Shown one piece after another: positions 41,918 to 51,397 of a stretch of 64,000 nt of DNA; position 1 is the stretch's first letter, and each line of letters starts with the position of its first letter. Position numbers and translations under genes: made by a program. The notes below the pieces were generated by a model. The model was not told the DNA's origin. It did not search any database and worked only from the letters and a program-made list of their open reading frames with translations. This DNA comes from RYN-230 sp963717125 (GTDB lineage: Bacteria > Actinomycetota > Actinomycetes > Streptosporangiales > Streptosporangiaceae): positions 558,001 through 622,000 of the forward strand of contig CAVQVG010000019.1 of assembly GCA_963717125.1 (NCBI GenBank), in the 5' to 3' direction.

Positions 41918-43615
41918 TCACGAGCGGCGCCGCTCCCGCCGGCTGGCTGGCTCCCCCCGGTGCCCGCCCTCGGCGGCCAGCATGGCACCGAGATCCTTCT
42001 TGGAGACCTTGCCGACCGGCGACAGCGGGAACCGATCCAGCACCGCCAGCCGTTCCGGCAGCTTGTGCCGGGCGATCTCCTGCGCGGTCAGGAACTCCGC
42101 CAGTTCCGGCAGGGTGAGCGTGGCGCCGGGGCGCAAGATGACGCAGGCGCACATGCGCTCACCCAGCTCGGGATCGGGCACCGGCACGCACGCCACGTTC
42201 AGCACCGCGGGGTGGGACAGGATGAGGTTCTCCACCTCCTCGGCGGAGATCTTTTCCCCGCCCCGGTTGATCAGGTCCTTGCTGCGGCCGGCGACCACGT
42301 AGTTGCCGCTCGGGTGCCGCCACATCAGGTCGCCGGACCGGTAGAAGCCGTCCGGCGAGAACGCCCGCTGGTTGTGCTCCGGCGCGTTGTAATAGCCGCG
42401 CAGCGTGTACGGGCCGCGCGCCAGCAGTTCGCCGATCTCGCCGTCGGGCACGTCGTGCCCGTCCTCGCCTACCAGCCGCACCTCGTCGTCCGGGCAGATC
42501 GGGCGGCCGACCGTCTCTAGCCGCACCTCGGGCGGGTCGTCCAGCCGGACGAACATCAGCAGTCCCTCGGCCATGCCAAAATTCTCCTGCACCGTGACGT
42601 TGCGGAACACCCGCTCGGTCCGCTGCCGCGTCTCCGGCTGGAGCCGCTGCCCGCCGCTCTGGATGACCCGCACCGACCCCAGGTCGAAGTCGCGGGCCAC
42701 CGGGTCGTTGATCCAGCGGATGAGCAGAGCAGGAACCACGTGGATGTGGGTGACCCGGTGCCGGTCGATAGCGCCGAACACCGACATCCCCCGGGTCGAG
42801 GCCGACAGGCACACGGTCGCACCACGCAGCAGGAACCCCTGCATGCCGGGGCAGGCCAGCGGCAGGTTGTGCGCGATCGGCAGCACGTCCAGCAGCACGT
42901 CGCCGTCCCGCACGCCGCACACCGACACGGCCATCTTGGAGTTGAACGCGTAGTCGTTATGCGTGCGCGGGATGAGTTTGGGGATACCGGTCGTGCCGCC
43001 AGATAGCTGGAACACCGCCGGGTCGTCCGGGTCGAAGCGGGCCAGGATCGCGTCCAGGTCCGCCACCGTGTGCCGGGCCGGGTGGCGCTCGTGCAAGTCC
43101 TCCAGGCTGACGCGACCCGCGGCCGGGTCGGTCCGCCCGCCCTGCAGGATGCTCAGCCGCAGCTGCGGCTGCCCCGCGCGCACCCGCCGGTGCAGTTCCG
43201 CGAAGTCGGCATCTTTGGCCGCCGCTGGCGCCGCCGCGGCCACCGCCCCGGACAGGCCCACGAACTGGCGCAGCTCGCGGAACCGGTGCGAAGGCAGCGC
43301 CATGATCGGGATGGCGCCGATCCGCTGCAGGGCGAAGTAGAAGGACGCGAACAGCCGAGTGTTGGGCAGTTGCACGACCACCCGGTCACCCGGCAGCATG
43401 CCCAGGTCGAGCAGGTTCAGCGCCACCCGCTCCGACGCCGCGCCCAGCTCGGCGTAGGTATAGGATCCCCCGTCGTCAACCACCGCTGGCCGGCTGGAGT
43501 AGTCGGCGAACAGCGGCAGGAAGTGGCTGATCAGCGGGCGGTCCTCCCAGTAGCCGCGGGCCCGGTACCGGGCCGCGAACTGGGGCGGGAACGGGGTCAC
43601 CCCGGGCAGGGTCAT
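41918..43615 (-). CDS. AMP-dependent synthetase/ligase, aryl-acid (DHB-AMP ligase-like)
   Basis: A 565-residue adenylating enzyme of the DhbE/EntE type. Core motifs appear in order: PAVFQLSGGTTGIPKLIPRT (A3), LPIAHNLPLACPG, VIQSGGQRLQP, TVQENFGMAEGLLMF (A5), FYRSGDLMWRHPSGNYVVAG (A7), RSKDLINRGGEKISAEEVEN (A8), and SPVGKVSKKDL with the C-terminal Lys. It activates a carboxylic acid, likely aromatic, as the adenylate and then CoA thioester. No carrier protein or NRPS module is nearby, so a catabolic CoA ligase is more likely than siderophore synthesis. ATG 43615 overlaps the FAD-subunit stop (ATGA). Confidence 0.88.
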   Translation of the reverse strand: MTLPGVTPFPPQFAARYRARGYWEDRPLISHFLPLFADYSSRPAVVDDGGSYTYAELGAASERVALNLLDLGMLPGDRVVVQLPNTRLFASFYFALQRIGAIPIMALPSHRFRELRQFVGLSGAVAAAAPAAAKDADFAELHRRVRAGQPQLRLSILQGGRTDPAAGRVSLEDLHERHPARHTVADLDAILARFDPDDPAVFQLSGGTTGIPKLIPRTHNDYAFNSKMAVSVCGVRDGDVLLDVLPIAHNLPLACPGMQGFLLRGATVCLSASTRGMSVFGAIDRHRVTHIHVVPALLIRWINDPVARDFDLGSVRVIQSGGQRLQPETRQRTERVFRNVTVQENFGMAEGLLMFVRLDDPPEVRLETVGRPICPDDEVRLVGEDGHDVPDGEIGELLARGPYTLRGYYNAPEHNQRAFSPDGFYRSGDLMWRHPSGNYVVAGRSKDLINRGGEKISAEEVENLILSHPAVLNVACVPVPDPELGERMCACVILRPGATLTLPELAEFLTAQEIARHKLPERLAVLDRFPLSPVGKVSKKDLGAMLAAEGGHRGEPASRRERRRS

Positions 43616-44436
43616 CCCGCCACCCCCAGTTCGGCCAGCGCCCGGGCGGTCAGCACCCGGGCCAGGTGGCGGCGGAACGCGGCGCTGGCGCTCAGGTCGG
43701 ACGGCGGCTCGGTTCCCTCGGCCGCCAGCTGGGCGGCCTGCCCGGCGGGCTCACCGGCCGCCAGCGCGGCCTCGACCGCGTGCGCCCGGACCGGGGTCGC
43801 AGCCATGTTCACCAGCGCCACCCGGACCCCGGCCCCGGCGGTGGCGGCCGCCACGCCCACCACCGCCCAGTCGATGGCCCGCCCACGGAACTTCTTGAAT
43901 ACGAAATGGCTCGCCCCCACGGGCACCCGGATCTCCGTCAGGATCTCGTCCGGCGCCAGCGCCGTCTCCAGGAACCCGAGATGGAATTCGCTGGCGGGCA
44001 CCGTCCGCTGGCCGGCCGGGCCGGTCAGCAGGTAGCTGGCGCCCAGCGCGAGCAGGGCGGCGGGCAGGTCGGACGCCGGGTCGCCGTGCGCCACCGACCC
44101 GCCGATGGTGCCCCGGTGCCGGACCTGCGGATCACCCACCTCGGCCGCGGCGGCCGCGAGCAGCCCGGCCTGGCGGCGCACCAGCGGGTCGGTCTCCAGC
44201 GCCCGGTGCCGGGTCAGCGCCCCGATCGCCAGCTCGTCCCCCTCGTGCCGGACGTACCGCAGCTCGTCCAGCCGGCCGATGTCCACCAGCAGCGACGGCG
44301 TGGCCAGCCGGAGCTTCATGAGCGGCAGCAGCGAGTGCCCGCCCGCGAGCAGCTTGGCGTCGGGGTCGGCGGCGAGTGCCGCGGACGCGTCCGCGGCACT
44401 CGCCGCCCGCACGTACCCGAACTCCGCCGGTATCAC
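43612..44436 (-). CDS. Molybdenum hydroxylase FAD-binding (medium) subunit, CoxM-like
   Basis: A 274-residue flavoprotein subunit. The two FAD loops are LLAGGHSLLPLMKLRLATPS near residue 30 and HRGTIGGSVAHGDPASDLPA near 107. FKKFRGRAIDWAVVGVAAAT is the C-terminal CO-dehydrogenase-flavoprotein signature. It passes electrons from the iron-sulfur clusters to an acceptor through FAD. Stop and start overlap on both sides (ATGA), so all three subunits are made in equal amounts. Confidence 0.92.
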   Translation of the reverse strand: MIPAEFGYVRAASAADASAALAADPDAKLLAGGHSLLPLMKLRLATPSLLVDIGRLDELRYVRHEGDELAIGALTRHRALETDPLVRRQAGLLAAAAAEVGDPQVRHRGTIGGSVAHGDPASDLPAALLALGASYLLTGPAGQRTVPASEFHLGFLETALAPDEILTEIRVPVGASHFVFKKFRGRAIDWAVVGVAAATAGAGVRVALVNMAATPVRAHAVEAALAAGEPAGQAAQLAAEGTEPPSDLSASAAFRRHLARVLTARALAELGVAG

Positions 44437-44915
44437 ACCGCGCCCCCGTCATACGACGCCGCGCTCCGCGCGGCGGCCACGATCGGCGTGTAACCGGTGC
44501 ATCGGCACAGGTTGCCCTCCAGCCCCCGGCGGATCACGTCCTGGCCCGCGCCCGGTTCCTCCCGCAGCAGCGACACCAGCGCCAGCACCATCCCGGGGGT
44601 GCAGTAGCCGCACTGCAGCGCATGATGCTCCCGGAACGCCGCCTGCACCGGGTGCAGCTCCCCGTCCGGCGCCAGCCCCTCGATGGTGGTGATCTCCTCC
44701 CCGTCCGCCTGGACGGCCAGCATGGTGCAGGATTTGACCGACTCGCCGTTCAGCAGCACCGTGCACGCGCCGCAGGAACTGGTGTCGCAGCCGACCTTGG
44801 TGCCGGTCAGCCCCAGCTCCTCGCGCAGGTAGTAGACGAGCAGCTGGCGGGCGGCCACGTCGCTGGTACGTGCCGTGCCGTTGACGGTGACGGTGATCGG
44901 GACCCGCGCGCTCAC
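44433..44915 (-). CDS. Molybdenum hydroxylase [2Fe-2S] (small) subunit, CoxS-like
   Basis: A 160-residue protein with two iron-sulfur clusters. The ferredoxin-type N-terminal domain has GTKVGCDTSSCGACTVLLNG plus a downstream Cys in SVKSCTML. The helical C-terminal domain has HALQCGYCTPGMVLAL and GLEGNLCRCTGYTPIV. All eight Cys are present. GTG 44915 overlaps the large-subunit stop (GTGA). It links the molybdenum centre to the FAD subunit. Confidence 0.93.
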   Translation of the reverse strand: MSARVPITVTVNGTARTSDVAARQLLVYYLREELGLTGTKVGCDTSSCGACTVLLNGESVKSCTMLAVQADGEEITTIEGLAPDGELHPVQAAFREHHALQCGYCTPGMVLALVSLLREEPGAGQDVIRRGLEGNLCRCTGYTPIVAAARSAASYDGGAV

Positions 44916-47188
44916 TGCGCCACCCCCGGGCCGTCGTCGTGGCCGGACATCGCCTGGTGCAGCCGTTCGGCGGTGTAGGGCGGGTCGAGGTGGCGGACGC
45001 CGAACGGCGCGAGCGCGTCGGCGACCGCGCCGGCCATCACGGCCGGCGTACCGGTGGTGCCGGTCTCGCCGACGCCCTTGACACCGAGCGGGTTCAGCGG
45101 GGAGGGGACGCTGATGAACTCGCTGTGCAGCACCGGCGCCTCGACCGCGGACAGGATGCCGTAGGACAGGAAGCTGCCGGTCAGCAGCTGCCCGTCGGCG
45201 GAGTAGACGATCTGCTCGCTGACTGCCTCGGCGAATCCCTGCAGGGTGGCGCCTGCCACCTGGCCCTCGGCGATCAGCGGGTTGATGAGCGTCCCGGCGT
45301 CGTGCACGGCGACCAGCCGGCCCACCGACAGCACGCCCGTTTCCCTGTCGATGGTCACGGTGACCCCGTAGGCGCCGGAGGAGTACACCGGTGCGGCCAG
45401 CCTGAAGGTGGTGGTGGCGGCGAGTCCGCCGTCCGCGGCCAGCTCACCAGCCTCGATCCCGACATCGGGGCCGAGCAGCCGGCCAGCCCGCCACGCCACC
45501 TGCGCAGCCGGGACGCCGAACCGCTCCGCTGCCCGCTGCGCCGCTGCCTGCTTCAGCTCGGTGGCGGCGGCCACCAGCGCCGAGCCGCCGACGATCGCCG
45601 ACCGGCTGGCGAACGTGCCCACCCCCGGCGGCACCAGCGCGCTGTCGCCGTAGCGGATCTCCACCTGGTCCAGGCCGAGCCCGAGCGCGTCGGCGAGCAG
45701 CTGGGCGAACGCGGTCTGGTGACCCTGACCGTGCGGGGATGACCCGATCTGGGCGATCGCCCGCCCGTCGGGTGTCACCGACACGGCCGCGCTCTCCCAG
45801 AACCCCATGCCGGACATCTCGCAGAACACCACCAGGCCGACACCGGACACCTCGCCCCGGTCCCGGGCCTGCCGCTGCTCGGCCAGCGCGGTGCCGTAAT
45901 CAAGCAGCTCGCAGCAGCGCCGTAGCAGCAGCGGGAAGTCACCGGAGTCGATCGTGGTGCCGATCGCCGTCTGGTACGGCAGGGCGGCGGGGCTGATCAG
46001 GTTCCGCTGCCGGATCTTGACCCGGTCCAGCCCCAGTTCGGCGGCGGCGAGGTCAGCCATCCGTTCGGCGATGTAGGCGCCTTCCGGCCGGCCCGCGCCC
46101 CGGTACGGCCCGGTGGGCACCTTATTGGTCGCCACCCCGAGCACTTCCACGTCGGCGGCGCCGGTGCCGTACACGCCGGTGACCAGCAGGCCGGCCAGTA
46201 CCGGGGGGACCGTGCTGGGCGGGTACAGGTAGGCGCCGATGTCGGCGGTGAGCCGGACTCGCAGGGCAGCGAACCTGCCGTCGGCGTCGACCGCCAGCTC
46301 GCAGTCGGCGCGGGCGCCGCGGCCCTGGTAGGCGGCGAGGAAGTTCTCCGACCTGGTCTCGATGGCCTTGACCGGGACACCCAGCCGCGCCGACGCGACG
46401 GCCGCCACGAACGCCTCCGGGGCGAGCACGCCCTTGCTGCCGAACGCGCCGCCGACGTCACCGACCACCACCCGGACCGAGTCCGGCGGGCGGCGCAGCA
46501 CGGCCGCGAGCTGCATCCGGGGCCGGTGCGGGTCCTGTGCGGACGCGTACACGGTGAGCAGCCCGGTATCCGGGTCGTCCCAGGCCAGCACGCCGCGCGG
46601 CTCCATCGGGGCGGCGGCCAGCCTGGGCAGTTCCAGCCGGGCCCGGACCACGTGCGCGGCCCGGGCGAACGCCCCAGCCACGTCACCGTTGCTGCGCTGC
46701 CAGCGGTAGAGCACGTTGCCGGGCACGTCCTCGTGGAGCAGCACCCGGCCGGTCACCGCGTCGTCCACCGCCACCACAGCGGGGAGTTCGTCGTAGTCCA
46801 CTTCCACCAGTTCGGCGGCGTCGATCGCCTGCGCCAGAGTGTCCGCGACTACCGCCGCGACCGGCTCGCCCACGAACCGCACCCGGTCCCCCGCCAGGAT
46901 CGGGATCGGCACGTCGGCGGCCTGCACGCCGTTCTCCTTCATGATCGGCAGGCTGCCGAGCCCGGCCAGGTCGGCGTGGGTCAACACGGCCCGGACGCCC
47001 GGCGCGGCGCGGGCAGCGGTCCCGTCGATGCCGCGCACCCGCGCATGCGCGAGCGGGGTGCGCACTGCCACCAGATGCAGCATCCCGGGCAGCACCAGGT
47101 CGTCCACGAACCGCCCGGCCCCGGTCAGCAGCCGCGCATCCTCGACCCGGCGGACCTCCTGCCCGGTCCACGCCCGCCCGCTGGTCAC
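44912..47188 (-). CDS. Molybdenum hydroxylase molybdopterin-binding (large) subunit, xanthine dehydrogenase family
   Basis: A 758-residue catalytic subunit. The N-terminal a/b hammerhead is VRRVEDARLLTGAGRFVDDL. Molybdopterin-binding segments are VVVGDVGGAFGSKG, TGPYRGAGRPEGAYIAERM, IGSSPHGQGHQTAFAQLLAD, and the catalytic Glu region LGVKGVGETGTTGTPAVMAG. The active-site loop is PYRGAGRPE, not the Cys-bearing loop of true CO dehydrogenase, so the enzyme hydroxylates an organic substrate (purine, N-heterocycle, aldehyde or aromatic acyl). GTG 47188 overlaps the CocE stop. It is part of the 15-gene operon. Confidence 0.92.
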   Translation of the reverse strand: MTSGRAWTGQEVRRVEDARLLTGAGRFVDDLVLPGMLHLVAVRTPLAHARVRGIDGTAARAAPGVRAVLTHADLAGLGSLPIMKENGVQAADVPIPILAGDRVRFVGEPVAAVVADTLAQAIDAAELVEVDYDELPAVVAVDDAVTGRVLLHEDVPGNVLYRWQRSNGDVAGAFARAAHVVRARLELPRLAAAPMEPRGVLAWDDPDTGLLTVYASAQDPHRPRMQLAAVLRRPPDSVRVVVGDVGGAFGSKGVLAPEAFVAAVASARLGVPVKAIETRSENFLAAYQGRGARADCELAVDADGRFAALRVRLTADIGAYLYPPSTVPPVLAGLLVTGVYGTGAADVEVLGVATNKVPTGPYRGAGRPEGAYIAERMADLAAAELGLDRVKIRQRNLISPAALPYQTAIGTTIDSGDFPLLLRRCCELLDYGTALAEQRQARDRGEVSGVGLVVFCEMSGMGFWESAAVSVTPDGRAIAQIGSSPHGQGHQTAFAQLLADALGLGLDQVEIRYGDSALVPPGVGTFASRSAIVGGSALVAAATELKQAAAQRAAERFGVPAAQVAWRAGRLLGPDVGIEAGELAADGGLAATTTFRLAAPVYSSGAYGVTVTIDRETGVLSVGRLVAVHDAGTLINPLIAEGQVAGATLQGFAEAVSEQIVYSADGQLLTGSFLSYGILSAVEAPVLHSEFISVPSPLNPLGVKGVGETGTTGTPAVMAGAVADALAPFGVRHLDPPYTAERLHQAMSGHDDGPGVAQ

Positions 47189-48939
47189 GACGGATCCACC
47201 TTCTGCCTGGCGATCTTCGCGGCAGGTACCGTCCCGGCGCTGGTCGCGAGCACCCCGCCGGACACGAACGTGCCGAGCAGGTTCCCCTCGGTCACCGGCA
47301 CCAGCAGCACCGACGGGTACCGCTCGCTGTGGCGGATGGTGATCAGCGCCGCGTTCTGCCGGCTGACGTGCCCGACTGCGACACCGCGCACCATGTCAGC
47401 CGGCGGCTCGTCGTCGGCTGCCTTGATCCGGACCCGCAGCCGCTGGCCGGGCCGGAGCCGGGCGGCAGCGGGCACGATCGGGATCTCGTACCGGCGCACC
47501 TCGCCGGGCGTCACCGGCTCCCGGCGGTCATGATGGTGGTACGGCAGCCACGGAACCGACCGCGCCGGGTCCACGGCTGCCTGCGAGGCGCGCAGCCAGC
47601 CGCGGGTCAGCTCATCCGCCTGCCCGTCTGCGTCCTCGGCCGACACGGTGACGAAGAACAGCGCGTCGGTGTCGGTGGTCGAGGCATACAGGTGCAGCAC
47701 CATCGGCCCGATGATCTCGGTGGTTTCCACCAGCGGCGGGGTGCGCCAGACCGCCTCGCCGTGGCCGAACGGGGAATCCTCGAACGAGGTGGCCTGGTCC
47801 CACGGCCAGCTGTCGTGCTCGCTCAGCAGGCCGCCCTGGTGCAGGTAGAACTCGGTCCACCTGGTCTGCGGCAGTGGCCACTCCGCCGCCTGCCGCCACT
47901 CGCCGGTGCCGGGCACGAACAGCCGCACCGGCGGCTCGGCCAGGAAACCGGTGTCGTTGCCGGCCAGCCAGTGGTCGAACCAGCGCAGCGCCTCGTGGTG
48001 CATCTGGTAGAACGGCCGGTCCAGGTACAGCGGCGGCCCGACCGCCAGCTTCTTCGGGCCCTGCCAGGCGCCGAAACTGCGGAACGAGGCCGGCAGGTGC
48101 AGGCCATGCAGCCCCCAGCAGGCACCGAAGTAGCCAGGCACGTCGGTGCGGCCGTAGTCCACCCGGCGCTCGGTGAACCATTCGGTCTCGGTGCGGGCGA
48201 GCACGATGTCGGTCACGAACGCGTTCGCACCATGCGGGTCGCGCAGGCAGGCCACGATCGGCGGCACGGCGGCGATCTCCTCGTCGGCCAGCGCCGCGGC
48301 GATCGCGGCAGCGTGCGCCTGCTCGCCGTGCCGGGCCCGGTACCAGCTTTCGTAACGCAGGCCGTCGAGCTTGTCCTTCCAGTGGGCCAGGAAGCGCCAG
48401 GAGAAAATGCCGCCGTGATAGAGGAAGTCACGGTAGAAGTCGGTGGCGCCGAACGGCGCGAAGATCGCCGCCAGCGACGGCGGGGCGAGCATCGCGACCT
48501 GGATGTTCAGCCAGGCGAAGTAGGAAATGCCGAACAGGCCCGCCTTGCCGGTGGACCACGGCTGGGCGGCCAGCCACTCCACCGCGTCCGCCACGTCGCG
48601 GGCCTCCTGCGGCCCCATCGCCTGGAACAGCCCGGTGGACTTGCCGGTGCCGCGGACGTTGACGACCGCGTGCGCGTAGCCGCGCCGGGCGAAGAAGTAC
48701 GGGTCGCCCGATTCCAGCCAGCCGCGCTGCACGCTGAACCCGGTGGGGAGCATCGGCTCGGCCTGGAACTCGTTGTTGTAGGGGTGGAAGCCGGCGATGA
48801 CGGGCACCCGCTCGCTGGTGTCCGGCCGGAAGATGTCGCCCACCAGCACGGTGCCGTCCGGCAGCGGGATCGCCGCGTCCCGGTCGACCGTGACGGCGTA
48901 CCGCCGCGGCGAGGTGGCCCAGTCGCGCCCGAACACCAT
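47185..48939 (-). CDS. CocE/NonD family hydrolase
   Basis: A 584-residue alpha/beta hydrolase of the X-Pro dipeptidyl-peptidase/cocaine esterase group. The nucleophile elbow is GLFGISYFAWLNIQVAMLAP with catalytic Ser; YAHAVVNVRGTGKSTGLFQA is the conserved oxyanion/loop segment. The C-terminal 200 residues are the jelly-roll typical of the family (YASTTDTDALFFVTVSAEDA). It should split an ester or amide of a carboxylic acid. No signal peptide, so it acts inside the cell, after uptake by the neighbouring ABC importer. ATG 48939 shares one base with the stop of the ThDP gene (TGATG). Confidence 0.88.
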   Translation of the reverse strand: MVFGRDWATSPRRYAVTVDRDAAIPLPDGTVLVGDIFRPDTSERVPVIAGFHPYNNEFQAEPMLPTGFSVQRGWLESGDPYFFARRGYAHAVVNVRGTGKSTGLFQAMGPQEARDVADAVEWLAAQPWSTGKAGLFGISYFAWLNIQVAMLAPPSLAAIFAPFGATDFYRDFLYHGGIFSWRFLAHWKDKLDGLRYESWYRARHGEQAHAAAIAAALADEEIAAVPPIVACLRDPHGANAFVTDIVLARTETEWFTERRVDYGRTDVPGYFGACWGLHGLHLPASFRSFGAWQGPKKLAVGPPLYLDRPFYQMHHEALRWFDHWLAGNDTGFLAEPPVRLFVPGTGEWRQAAEWPLPQTRWTEFYLHQGGLLSEHDSWPWDQATSFEDSPFGHGEAVWRTPPLVETTEIIGPMVLHLYASTTDTDALFFVTVSAEDADGQADELTRGWLRASQAAVDPARSVPWLPYHHHDRREPVTPGEVRRYEIPIVPAAARLRPGQRLRVRIKAADDEPPADMVRGVAVGHVSRQNAALITIRHSERYPSVLLVPVTEGNLLGTFVSGGVLATSAGTVPAAKIARQKVDPS

Positions 48940-50621
48940 CAGGGCCGCACCTCCGCGACCGGCACGCCGATGACGTGCACCCCGCCGTCGTCCAGGGCCT
49001 CCTTGACCGCGGCGGCGACCTGGCCCCGCTCGGCGGCCATCACCCCGGCGGCGCCGTAGCCGATCGCCACCAGCGAGTGGTCGATGGCCGGCAGCCGGGT
49101 GCCGGGATGCTCCCGCGGGTCGTACGGCACCCCCAGATACCCCTCGATGGCCCGCTTCACCGCCAGGTAGCCGCCGTTGTCCAGGACCAGCACCACCAGC
49201 GACGCCTGCTCCCGCACCGCCGTCCAGATCGCCTGCACGCTGAAGTGGTAGCTGCCGTCACCCACGACGGCGATCACCGGCCGGTCCGGGCGGCCCAGGC
49301 TGGCACCGACCGCGGCCGGGACACCCCAGCCGAGCGCGCCGCCGGAACTGCGCAGCATCACCTGGCCGTCGCCGAGTTCGAGGTGGCGCAGCAGCCGGGT
49401 GGACGAGCGGACTCCCTCGTTGACGACGATCGCGCCCGGTGGCAGCACCTGGCTGAGCTCGGCCGCGACCACCGGCACCGGCAGCGGCGTGCCTTCTGCC
49501 TCGCGTTCGGCCTGGCGGGCCTGCTCCCGGGCGGCCCGCAAGGTGGCCAGCCGGCCGGTCCGGGCGTCCGCCATCGCCGGGTCGACCGCCCGGTCCAGAT
49601 GCGGCGCGAGCGCGCGCAGGGCCGCGGCCGGGCTGGCGACGATCCCGGCCGCGGTCGGCGCCTCCCGGCCCACCTGGGCCGGGTCCGGATGGATGTGCAC
49701 GAGCTGGGCGCCTTCGGGCAGCCGCGGATGGCGGGCCGCTGAGAACGGGTAGAAGACCCGGGCGCCGACCGCGACCACCAGGTCGCAGCCGTCGAGCACC
49801 GCCGGGTCCTCGCCATACAGGCCGAGGAACCGGGGATCGGCGGTGGGGAATGGCAGGTCCGCCAGGTCGGTGAAGTCGGTGCAGATCAGCGGGCAGGCGA
49901 GCTTGTCCGCCAGCGTCCGCAGTTCTGGCACGCACTCACGCGCGGCGCTGCCCGCAACGATCACCGGCCACCGGGCGGCGGCCATCCCGGCCGCCACGGC
50001 GGCGCAGGTGGCTGGCTCCGGGACGCTGCCACCGCCCGCCTGCCCGGCCGGCCAGGCCCGGTCGGTCCACAGCCCGCGGTTGGCCAGCGGCGGCTCCGGC
50101 GCGTCGCCTGGCACCGGCCCGCGCAGGAAGTCCTCGGGCACCGCCAGGTAGGTCGGCCCCACCGGGGCGGTCATCGCCACATGCAGCGCCCGCCACAGGT
50201 CGCTGCCCAGTTCGGCGGCGGACAGGGTCTGGTGCGCCCACTTGGTGAACGGCCGCACCACGTCCGGCAGATGCGGATGCGCGCAGAACCCGTCCTCGCT
50301 CAGCACCGTGCGGTCCTTGTGCCCGGCGGTCACCACCACCGGCGAGTAGTCCCGGTAGGCGTTGTAGATCTGGCTGGCGCCGTTGAGGGTGCCGACCGTG
50401 GTGTGCAGGCCGACCACGCCCGGCCGGCCGGTGACCCGGGCGTAGCCGTCCGCCATCGACACCACCGCGCCCTCGTGCAGGCCGAGCACATACCGCAGAT
50501 CCCCGCCGGCCCGCAGCGCCTCCAGCAGCGACGCCTCGGTGGAGCCGGGCAGCCCGAAGATGGTGTCCACGCCGATCCCGGCCAGCACGCCGGTGAACAC
50601 CTCGGCCCCGGTCCGGGTCAC
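48939..50621 (-). CDS. ThDP-dependent enzyme, benzoylformate decarboxylase/acetolactate synthase-like
   Basis: A 560-residue ThDP enzyme. The PYR domain has GVDTIFGLPGSTEASLLEAL and the catalytic Glu in LHEGAVVSMADGYARVTGRP. The PP domain has the diphosphate motif AVVGDGSYHFSVQAIWTAVR ending in LVLDNGGYLAVKR. VMLRSSGGALGWGVPAAVGA is also typical. It would decarboxylate a 2-oxo acid or cleave a hydroxyketone; an aromatic 2-oxo acid fits the other genes, but this is inference. GTG 50621 overlaps the ATPase stop (GTGA). Confidence 0.87.
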   Translation of the reverse strand: MTRTGAEVFTGVLAGIGVDTIFGLPGSTEASLLEALRAGGDLRYVLGLHEGAVVSMADGYARVTGRPGVVGLHTTVGTLNGASQIYNAYRDYSPVVVTAGHKDRTVLSEDGFCAHPHLPDVVRPFTKWAHQTLSAAELGSDLWRALHVAMTAPVGPTYLAVPEDFLRGPVPGDAPEPPLANRGLWTDRAWPAGQAGGGSVPEPATCAAVAAGMAAARWPVIVAGSAARECVPELRTLADKLACPLICTDFTDLADLPFPTADPRFLGLYGEDPAVLDGCDLVVAVGARVFYPFSAARHPRLPEGAQLVHIHPDPAQVGREAPTAAGIVASPAAALRALAPHLDRAVDPAMADARTGRLATLRAAREQARQAEREAEGTPLPVPVVAAELSQVLPPGAIVVNEGVRSSTRLLRHLELGDGQVMLRSSGGALGWGVPAAVGASLGRPDRPVIAVVGDGSYHFSVQAIWTAVREQASLVVLVLDNGGYLAVKRAIEGYLGVPYDPREHPGTRLPAIDHSLVAIGYGAAGVMAAERGQVAAAVKEALDDGGVHVIGVPVAEVRP

Positions 50622-51397
50622 GACTCCGTCACCTCCGCCTCCTTGACCGGCTGGCTCGCTCGCCCGCCGAGGAACACCTCCGCCATCTCGCCGCTCGCGA
50701 GCACCTCGGCGGCCGGCGCGGACATCGCCACCCGCCCCTGGACCAGCACCGACGCGGTGTCCGCGAGCCGCAGCGCAGCTTGCGCCTTCTGCTCCACGAG
50801 CAGCACCGCGTGCCCGTGGTCGGCCAGCGCGCGCACCTGATCGGTCAGCACCGCGTCGGTGAGGGTGGGGGACAGCCCGGCCGTCGGCTCGTCCAGGACC
50901 AGGACCCGGGGTGAGAGCATCAGCGCCCGGGCGATCGCGGTCATCTTCCGCTCGCCGCCGCTCATCGTGCCGACGTAGCGGTTCAGCTTGCTGGCCAGCG
51001 CCGGGAAGATCTCCAGCACCTCGGCCATCCGGGCGGATCGATCCGTCTTGCCGAGCAGGTAGCCGCCCATCCGCAGGTTCTCCGCGACCTTCAGGGTGTC
51101 GAAGACGTCGTCTACCTGCGGTACGTAGCCGATGCCGCGCCGCGCCAGCTGGTCCAGCGGCCGGCCGGTGATATCGGCGCCGTCGGCGAGCACGTGGCCG
51201 CTCATCACCCGGGCCAGGCCGAGGATCGCCTTGAGCAGGGTGCTCTTGCCCGCCCCGTTCGGCCCCACCACGGCGACCAGCTGGCCGGTCCTGACTTCGA
51301 GGTCGACCCCCCGGATCACCGGGATGTCGCCATAGCCGGCCACCAGTTCGCGCACGGCGAGCGCCGGCGCCTCCGGTCCCGCGTCAGCCGACGACAT
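50618..51397 (-). CDS. livF: ABC transporter ATP-binding protein, LivF type
   Basis: A 259-residue ATPase. Walker A is VVGPNGAGKSTLLKAILG, the signature is GTMSGGERKMTAIARALML and Walker B is VLVLDEPTAGLSPTLTD. It is one of two ATPases of a branched-chain-amino-acid-type importer; the other is fused to the permease encoded just upstream. Its ATG lies inside the last codons of that fusion gene (14-base overlap). Such systems also import urea, amides and aromatic acids, and the surrounding catabolic genes favour an organic acid. Confidence 0.93.
   Translation of the reverse strand: MSSADAGPEAPALAVRELVAGYGDIPVIRGVDLEVRTGQLVAVVGPNGAGKSTLLKAILGLARVMSGHVLADGADITGRPLDQLARRGIGYVPQVDDVFDTLKVAENLRMGGYLLGKTDRSARMAEVLEIFPALASKLNRYVGTMSGGERKMTAIARALMLSPRVLVLDEPTAGLSPTLTDAVLTDQVRALADHGHAVLLVEQKAQAALRLADTASVLVQGRVAMSAPAAEVLASGEMAEVFLGGRASQPVKEAEVTES

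Noticed and set aside
41918..43615. NRPS-type or siderophore adenylation domain
   Set aside because: It has the aryl-acid ligase fold, but there is no carrier protein, condensation domain or isochorismate gene nearby; catabolic neighbours argue for CoA ligation.
44912..47188. Carbon monoxide dehydrogenase large subunit
   Set aside because: The active-site loop is PYRGAGRPE without the Cys-bearing CODH loop, so a broader molybdenum hydroxylase label is used.
47329..49059. A 576-codon plus-strand frame opposite CocE
   Set aside because: Same reason: no domain, biased composition, and it crosses the boundary between two real coupled genes.
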